Shown: in pieces, positions 61,851 through 64,000 of the stretch
How positions within the stretch are numbered: position 1 is the first letter of the stretch
How the letters are laid out: every line of letters starts with the position of its first letter
NCBI GenBank assembly: GCA_051278195.1
Contig: JBNMQM010000009.1
Span: forward strand, 25,724-89,723
DNA from: JAHRVQ01 sp051278195
GTDB taxonomy: Bacteria; Pseudomonadota; Gammaproteobacteria; Pseudomonadales; Azotimanducaceae
DNA length: 64,000 nucleotides
Reading direction: 5' to 3'
The notes under the pieces: model-generated
What the model was told of the DNA's origin: nothing
The model's input: only the letters and a program-made list of their open reading frames with translations
Database searches by the model: none
Position numbers and translations under genes: made by a program

Positions 61851-63326
61851 CTATGTACGAAACAGATCCAGATCCTCCTCGGTCGAATGGACGGTGAGCA
61901 GCGAGATCACCACCAGCGACGGCAGCCCAACGAACCAACCCAGGTAAGACGCAGAAAAACCCCAGGGCTCGCCCGCAATGGTCCAGACAACGGCGGAACT
62001 GCCGCCGAGAATGATACTCCAGAATGCCCCGGTTGCTGTGGTTCTCGGCCAGAACAACAGGCCCAACATGGGAAAGAACAAACCCGCCGCGCCAAAGGTA
62101 TAGGCGTACATAATCAGATCAAGCACGTTTGGCACGAGATAGGCGATCAGAATCGCCAAGGCACCCATCAGCAGGGTCGCCACGCGAGCCACACGCATAA
62201 GCTGGTGATTTGTCGCGCCCGGGTTAATCCGCTTATGATAGATGTCGTTGGTAAAAATAGCGACGGGCCCTATCAGGCAGGAATCCGCCGTGGACATCAC
62301 CGCAGCAATATAAGCGGCGATGACAAACCCGGCAATACCTGCTGGCAACAGCGTCATGATCATCATCGGTGTTGCCAGTTCCGCATCATTAAGATCCGGC
62401 ATCAGCATGCGGGCGAACATCCCCACCAGGGTGCTGCCGATCGCGAAGAGGGGCCACTCGATGGGCACACCTGTTAACAGAAAAGCGCGTGCGGCGGTCT
62501 CTTCATCCCGCGCTGCGACAATGCGCTGCATCGCTGCGATGGAGATAAACCAGACAGGGAAAATGGCGAGAAACCAACCCACTAACTGCTGCCAGCCGAT
62601 GGCACTGAATGACACCATCGACTGGGTTGCATCGACGGCTTCAAAGTGGGCGACCATCGCACTCCAGCCACCAATCTTGTAAAAGCCGATGGGTACCATC
62701 AGAAACAGGATGCCGATCAGCAAGACGATCATTTGAAAGACATCGGTATAAATCACGGCCTTGAGTCCACCCATGGTGGTATACGCCAAGATAACGCTGC
62801 CAGACAAGACAATGGCCAATGTCAGGTCAAGATCCAGCGTCACCTGCAACAACTTGCCACCGGCGATGACCTGGCCACCCACAAAAGAGAACCAGGCAAG
62901 GCCAATAACCGCCGCCGCCATGGTCCCGGTACGTGCGTCGAAGCGCGCCTCGAACAGGTCCCCGGTCGTCAGCCCACGCACACGATCTGACCAGCGTTTG
63001 ACCTTGGGCACCATTAAAAACGACACCATCACCACACTGAGTGCGGATATGGCCACCAGCCACGACGCCGACAGACCCAGCGAAAAGCCAAGTCCGCCCA
63101 TGGCAATACTGAAACCACCACCCAGGTCTGTTGCCGCTGTACTGGCGGTGGTTTGCCCCAGCCCCATGTCTCTGTCGGCCGCCAGGAACGACTCCAGCTC
63201 TTCTTCCCCAATGGCTGAGCGCATCACGCGCAGGCCGATCGCGAGCAGAATCAAAAAATAAGCACCAATGGCCAGCAGATCAAGGAAATTAAGCACGGGC
63301 AGCTCATTACAACGAATACCCAGCAA
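61851..63326 (-). CDS. Sodium/solute symporter family (SSS) transporter
   Basis: A 491-aa inner-membrane protein with about 13 hydrophobic helices. SSS hallmarks are ASTAATDLGGGFSIAMGGLG in the first core helices, VAISALSVVMVSFLMVP, and GFVIAAYIAAVMSTADSCLI, which includes the sodium-site serines. The substrate is unknown; proline, pantothenate, sugars, acetate and others are all possible. A class III aminotransferase gene is divergent from it, which hints at an amino compound as substrate. The start may lie a few codons inside the given frame, at the hydrophobic LNFLDLLAIGAYF. Confidence 0.9.
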   Translation of the reverse strand: MLGIRCNELPVLNFLDLLAIGAYFLILLAIGLRVMRSAIGEEELESFLAADRDMGLGQTTASTAATDLGGGFSIAMGGLGFSLGLSASWLVAISALSVVMVSFLMVPKVKRWSDRVRGLTTGDLFEARFDARTGTMAAAVIGLAWFSFVGGQVIAGGKLLQVTLDLDLTLAIVLSGSVILAYTTMGGLKAVIYTDVFQMIVLLIGILFLMVPIGFYKIGGWSAMVAHFEAVDATQSMVSFSAIGWQQLVGWFLAIFPVWFISIAAMQRIVAARDEETAARAFLLTGVPIEWPLFAIGSTLVGMFARMLMPDLNDAELATPMMIMTLLPAGIAGFVIAAYIAAVMSTADSCLIGPVAIFTNDIYHKRINPGATNHQLMRVARVATLLMGALAILIAYLVPNVLDLIMYAYTFGAAGLFFPMLGLLFWPRTTATGAFWSIILGGSSAVVWTIAGEPWGFSASYLGWFVGLPSLVVISLLTVHSTEEDLDLFRT

Positions 63327-63443
63327 CCTTAACCTTCATGGGTAGAACTCACCAGCCTGACGCGCAATAGGGATGCGCCAAGCTTCTTATTAAAGACGGA
63401 AAAAACTATCATGCTACTCTAGCCCTCAACCTGAGCCACACCA

Positions 63444-64000
63444 ATGAATCAGCCCGCGATCTGGCCTTTTGTTTCTGGTTCGGAACCCGTCTCAGTGTCT
63501 CGCGCCGAAGGTGCCTATTTGTATCTGGCCGACGGCAGTAAAATACTCGACGCTGCCGGTGGCTGCATCGTTTCAAACATTGGTCACGGTGTTGTCGAAG
63601 TCGCCGATGCTGTCAGGGACGCATTGATCAACTGTACCTTTGTCATGCCACCCTGGCTGACACCGGAACGGCATGCTCTGGTTGATGAGCTGCGTGAACA
63701 TTGGCTGCCCCCGCACCTGACAAGAATTCATCTGGCCTCCGGTGGCTCTGAGGCAAACGAGGCCGCCCTCAAGATGGCGATTCAGTATCACGCTGGGCTC
63801 GGCGCACCACAGCGCACAGTTATTCTGACACGCAGTATTTCTTACCATGGCACAACCATCACTACGGCAGCGGCGTCTGGCCATCCCGAGCGGAAGAAGG
63901 GACTCGAGGGCATCCTTGAGCATTACCCACAGATACAGACGCCCTACCCCCTGCGCTGCCCGGTGGGCAATGATGATGCGCTGGCCACCCAGTATTACCT
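63444..64000 (+). CDS. Class III PLP-dependent aminotransferase, N-terminal part
   Basis: The gene runs off the right edge; 185 residues are present. It starts MNQPAIWPFVSGSEPVSVSR, then shows AEGAYLYLADGSKILDAAGG and CIVSNIGHGVVEVADAV, the usual first domain of class III aminotransferases. HLASGGSEANEAALKMAIQY is the PLP phosphate-binding SGSEA-like segment, and SISYHGTT contains the Tyr-His stacking region. The PLP lysine lies beyond the window. The substrate is unknown; the divergent SSS transporter may import it. Confidence 0.9.
   Translation, partial: MNQPAIWPFVSGSEPVSVSRAEGAYLYLADGSKILDAAGGCIVSNIGHGVVEVADAVRDALINCTFVMPPWLTPERHALVDELREHWLPPHLTRIHLASGGSEANEAALKMAIQYHAGLGAPQRTVILTRSISYHGTTITTAAASGHPERKKGLEGILEHYPQIQTPYPLRCPVGNDDALATQYY

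Overview
The window looks like chromosomal DNA from a gammaproteobacterium, probably a free-living marine or aquatic one. Supporting this are HrpA, DusA, MlaA, an HsbR/HsbA-like phosphatase and STAS pair, an RND pump, a match to the enterobacterial/pseudomonad Zur box, and a ZnuD-type TonB-dependent receptor. I cannot name the genus. No rRNA, tRNA or CRISPR array was recognised.

Bases 1-26,450 are mostly ordinary, densely packed chromosome. In order: the end of hrpA, mlaA, a REC-PP2C/STAS signalling pair, a TerB-like gene, dusA, gltX-fghA, a nitronate monooxygenase divergent from a PadR regulator with a perfect palindrome between them, a secreted cyclophilin with tandem repeats, a thioesterase, an APH-type kinase, a Gfo/Idh/MocA oxidoreductase, a PhyH dioxygenase, hydrolases, a gene fusing an NlpC/P60-like domain to a DTW tRNA-modification domain, an ADP-ribosylglycohydrolase relative, a DUF885 lipoprotein and a SulP transporter.

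Bases 27,000-36,500 hold the most interesting unit. A seven-gene, one-direction cluster (28,253-35,768) encodes a 63-residue double-glycine peptide, a rhomboid protease, an LpxL-like acyltransferase, an HlyD-type adaptor, a C39-peptidase ABC exporter, an acyl carrier protein and a fatty acyl-AMP ligase. I read it as a candidate system for making, lipidating, trimming and exporting a microcin-like peptide. About 0.5-kb degenerate direct repeats carrying IS91-type transposase remnants flank it.

Bases 36,500-50,500 mix working genes (an RND pump and its adaptor, a secreted adenine deaminase relative, a HupE/UreJ-type membrane protein, a GST, an ATP-grasp ligase) with a graveyard of relics. The relics are a RAYT transposase split by an inversion, a dps pseudogene, IS3, IS6 and IS91 remnants, a toxin-like fragment, and a dispersed repeat of about 95 bp seen four times.

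Bases 50,900-58,260 look like a zinc-starvation island. There is a palindromic promoter before an unknown gene, two DUF1826 genes, a TerB-like gene and an iron-type alcohol dehydrogenase. A decayed zur gene follows, then a clear Zur box, a small Cys/His protein and a ZnuD-type receptor with His-rich loops. The tail (58,300-64,000) has IS3 and IS91 remnants, a PHB-depolymerase-type esterase, a small membrane protein, an HNH remnant, a sodium/solute symporter and the start of a class III aminotransferase.
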